Shown here piece by piece: positions 62,076 through 64,000 of a DNA stretch of 64,000 nucleotides (positions are counted from its first letter, which is position 1; the number at the start of each line of letters is the position of its first letter). The stretch is from NCBI GenBank assembly GCA_949987565.1, contig OX465108.1:473501-537500 (forward strand), in the 5' to 3' direction. This DNA comes from Luidia sarsii. Its lineage: Eukaryota; Echinodermata; Asteroidea; Paxillosida; Luidiidae. Position numbers and translations under genes: made by a program. Below the pieces are notes generated by a model that worked only from the letters and a program-made list of their open reading frames with translations, was not told the DNA's origin and searched no databases.

Positions 62076-62162
62076 CTCACGAAGTCTGTGCTGGGTACTG
62101 AGCGCACCTGATGACGTCACATAGACGAAGACGAAGAAGAAGATGAGAGATCTGAGCGTCAT
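62076..62162 (-). CDS. Exon 1: signal peptide of the ADAMTS-like protein
   Basis: This exon encodes 29 residues: a short basic start (MTLRS), a hydrophobic core (LIFFFVFVYV) and small polar residues (TSSGA) that suit signal peptidase, followed by LSTQHRLRE. It ends in GAG at a strong donor (GTGAGT) in phase 0, which matches the phase-0 start of exon 2 at 45623. I chose the ATG at 62162 because it has A at -3 and sits directly before the hydrophobic core. Two in-frame ATGs upstream (62252 and 62333) have weak context and would add a second hydrophobic stretch. The link to exon 2 over about 16.5 kb is inferred from phase, order and function, with no sequence homology to prove it. A phase-0 exon in between, or a separate gene, cannot be excluded. 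Confidence 0.66.
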
Positions 62163-62420
62163 CGTCGATACGCCAGACAGGAGTTGACAAGAGGAACAAA
62201 GTCTGCAAAGGATGGACAAAAGTAGGAAAGAACGTCGATAGAAGAATCTCATCTGCTCAGGGACGGGATACTGGCAGGACAGTTGGCAACTTGGCATCAG
62301 AGTGACAGAGGGAAAGGAACGGTGGTACTGCATAAGACTTGATGACTTGATGGTGAGCTTGGTGGATGCAAAATGTGAATAGATTGCGGTGACATCGAGT
62401 CTTTTATGAGAAGGAGAATG
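62163..62420 (-). promoter_or_regulatory. Putative core promoter and 5' leader of the ADAMTS-like gene
   Basis: Upstream of the chosen start codon, minus-strand sequence has a TATA-like CATAAAAG at about 62402-62409, which would place a start site near 62370-62380 and give a leader of about 210 bases. The leader contains two in-frame ATGs (62333, 62252) with poor context and no intervening stop. CpG is frequent here. The call rests only on the TATA-like octamer and its distance; no CpG island edge or second core element is clear. Confidence 0.3.
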
Positions 62421-62442
62421 GCTTTGGGAAGAGCGCGCAACT

Positions 62443-62478
62443 CAACGTTTCGGACACCGTGTTCTCCCCGTCGTCAGG
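62443..62478 (-). repeat. Hairpin repeat, CTGACGA/GAAACGTTG type, copy B
   Basis: Same orientation as copy A, with CTGACGACGGGG, a divergent loop and TCCGAAACGTTGA. The boxes outside the stem are unchanged while loop and inner stem differ. It ends about 35 bp upstream of the TATA-like element. Confidence 0.6.
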
Positions 62479-62479
62479 A

Positions 62480-64000
62480 GAAATTACTTAAATAATGTCA
62501 CCTCAAACCTTCCACATCGGTGGTATACTATTATAATTGCTCCGATTCGTATCAACGTGGATTCGTTTTAATTTAAAAGCTAAACAATAGTGTCAGGGTC
62601 AAAGGTGGTATGGTTTAAGTCTGAATGCATCTCGTTCAGGTCTTTGTTTGACAATACTTGGATATCGGTAGGTAGGACCATCCCCTAGGGATAGCATCCC
62701 TGAAGTAAATCAAGTCCAAGTGCAACAACAAAACGGAAAGGGGGATGAGATGGACTAGGCAGGAGGGGCATGGTACCACCCATGCAGTTCTTTCTAACTA
62801 AAACAAATCCCCGAGACGATACCAGGAACTTGAAATTGGACAATGTGCAGTTCCTTGTCAACTGCAAGTCTAGCCTAAAGACATCTTGTACTCCATTAAG
62901 GCTCGTGAATCTTGCAGAAATCTGACAAGTTCAGTGCATTACATCCAGGGAGGTATGGAATAAATCATTATTTGTTTGCGCACACGATAAAATTTTACGG
63001 TGCGATCTGAAAACAAACGCCTTGACATTTTCCGGAAAATTTGTGGAAGTATTGATCACATTTGACCACTGGCGCCGGCAAAGCTGTACACTTGATTAAA
63101 GTGGTTTGGAAAATAAAAGTTTTGGTGAATGGTTATTGACTAGATTGACCGAGGACTTGGAAATCAAAGCAAGTAAAATGGGCTATCCGTTGATGCATCG
63201 AAACTGTTCTGTCTCACAAAAACAAGATTTCCAAAGCTGGAGGCTCTGACATTTCGATTCTAGGCCCCTGAAAGCGTCAGGTCTAGAAGATGTGCTCAAA
63301 GATCCTGCTGGGATCCACGCTTTAGACTTTGTTTTACGAAAGAGATTTGCATAATTATTTCTAGTCGTCTAAGGCAGCAAGAGGGAAGAGTTACCGGCTA
63401 TTCAGAGCCACACTGCTACATGGTGTCACCGCAAACCTTCCACTTAGTATTTCCACCATGCAAACCTTCAAGTCTTACCTAGCAAGAAGTTATCCAATAT
63501 TTCTGTATTTTTTTATGAAAAATATGAGAAATATGAGTCACTTGATTATTACATATGCAATATCGATCAACGTGCAGAGCAACTACAATCTGCGTGTAAT
63601 GCATTAGGGCAAGAAGATGATTGAATAGGCACGCTATTTAAGAGTGACAAATTCGTGTCGAGGTTGAACCGTGTTCGACGACCCAGGCCTTGGAGAAGTC
63701 ACTCCCCCTCCGGGCAGGTTTGGTCAATCCAAGGGGCAGGAGGCAGGAAATTCGGAGGTTCCGTTCTGGCTCCGTGTCAAGTTCAGCAGTGGGGCCGGGT
63801 GAGGGCGGTAAGGGGGTGAGATCAGGGAGAGGTGAGGGGACCCTGGATGACAGGTCTTTGTGCCGTTCCACGAATCTCGTCTGGCGAGCAGCTTACGAAA
63901 CCACGCATCTTGGGAAGGCATGTACCTTTACCTTAAACCACTCTACCAATGAGCCGTGTATTTCATTAGTCAGGTCAAACCAAATGGAAAGGCTATAAAT
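62480..64000. other. 5' flank of the gene, no gene recognised
   Basis: About 1.5 kb upstream of the putative promoter. It contains two half-copies of the hairpin repeat facing each other (63246-63330), and otherwise unique sequence with moderate CpG. The short open frames near 63.6-64.0 kb show no domain or signal peptide. Confidence 0.5.

Larger units (their letters stand above)
1829..62162 (-). other. Gene span: ADAMTS-like (ADAMTSL4/ADAMTSL6-type) secreted matrix glycoprotein, 3'-incomplete
   Basis: Seven minus-strand exons join in one frame with GT donors and AG acceptors at every junction; end phases run 0, 2, 1, 0, 1, 0, 0. The predicted product so far has 365 residues: signal peptide (1-20), short linker, TSP1 (about 41-84), Cys-rich module (about 85-190), spacer (about 190-305) and Pro/Arg-rich linker (about 306-365). 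Known for the family: ADAMTSL proteins keep the ancillary half of ADAMTS proteases, lack the catalytic domain, are secreted, and in ADAMTSL4/ADAMTSL6 bind fibrillin microfibrils. No HExxH zinc motif is visible anywhere. The assignment to the ADAMTSL4/6 branch rests on the short Cys-rich region running directly into CDGILGSG, DKCGVCGG and an NPGISYEY-type spacer end; papilin and other ADAMTSL members are alternatives. The gene continues beyond position 1. Confidence 0.88.

Overview
This is a eukaryotic genomic window, most likely from a marine invertebrate such as an echinoderm, hemichordate, cephalochordate or lophotrochozoan. The basis is one large intron-rich secreted matrix gene, tRNA-derived SINEs, many pyrimidine/purine microsatellites, the over-used octamer TACATGTA and mosaic CpG depletion. 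I cannot name the species. No bacterial features, rRNA genes or intact transposon genes are visible.

One multi-exon gene on the minus strand spans almost the whole window. Seven exons can be joined by GT/AG sites and matching codon phase: exon 1 (62162-62076, signal peptide), exon 2 (45623-45490, thrombospondin type-1 core), exon 3 (41841-41717, end of TSP1 and start of the Cys-rich module), exon 4 (40515-40382, Cys-rich), exon 5 (3704-3500, end of Cys-rich and start of spacer), exon 6 (2578-2406, spacer) and exon 7 (2065-1829, end of spacer and a Pro/Arg-rich linker). Together they give 365 residues ordered signal, TSP1, Cys-rich, spacer, linker, with no metalloprotease. This is the ADAMTS-like plan, closest in my reading to the ADAMTSL4/ADAMTSL6 (THSD4) branch. 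The reading frame stays open past the left edge, where further TSP1 repeats and a PLAC domain would be expected.

Intron 4 is about 36.7 kb (3705-40381). It holds microsatellites, SINE fragments, many copies of a short hairpin-bearing repeat, and a probable alternative first exon (28587-28456). That exon encodes a second signal peptide and ends in the phase that exon 5 needs. Intron 1 (45624-62075) and intron 2 contain G/T and GA arrays and a few repeats.

Base composition changes sharply near 41.2 kb. To the left CpG is rare, except around the alternative first exon; to the right, through exon 1, CpG is common. This fits a 5' part of the gene that is unmethylated in the germ line and a methylated 3' part. 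To the right of exon 1 (62.4-64 kb) lies the putative promoter and flank with no recognisable gene.
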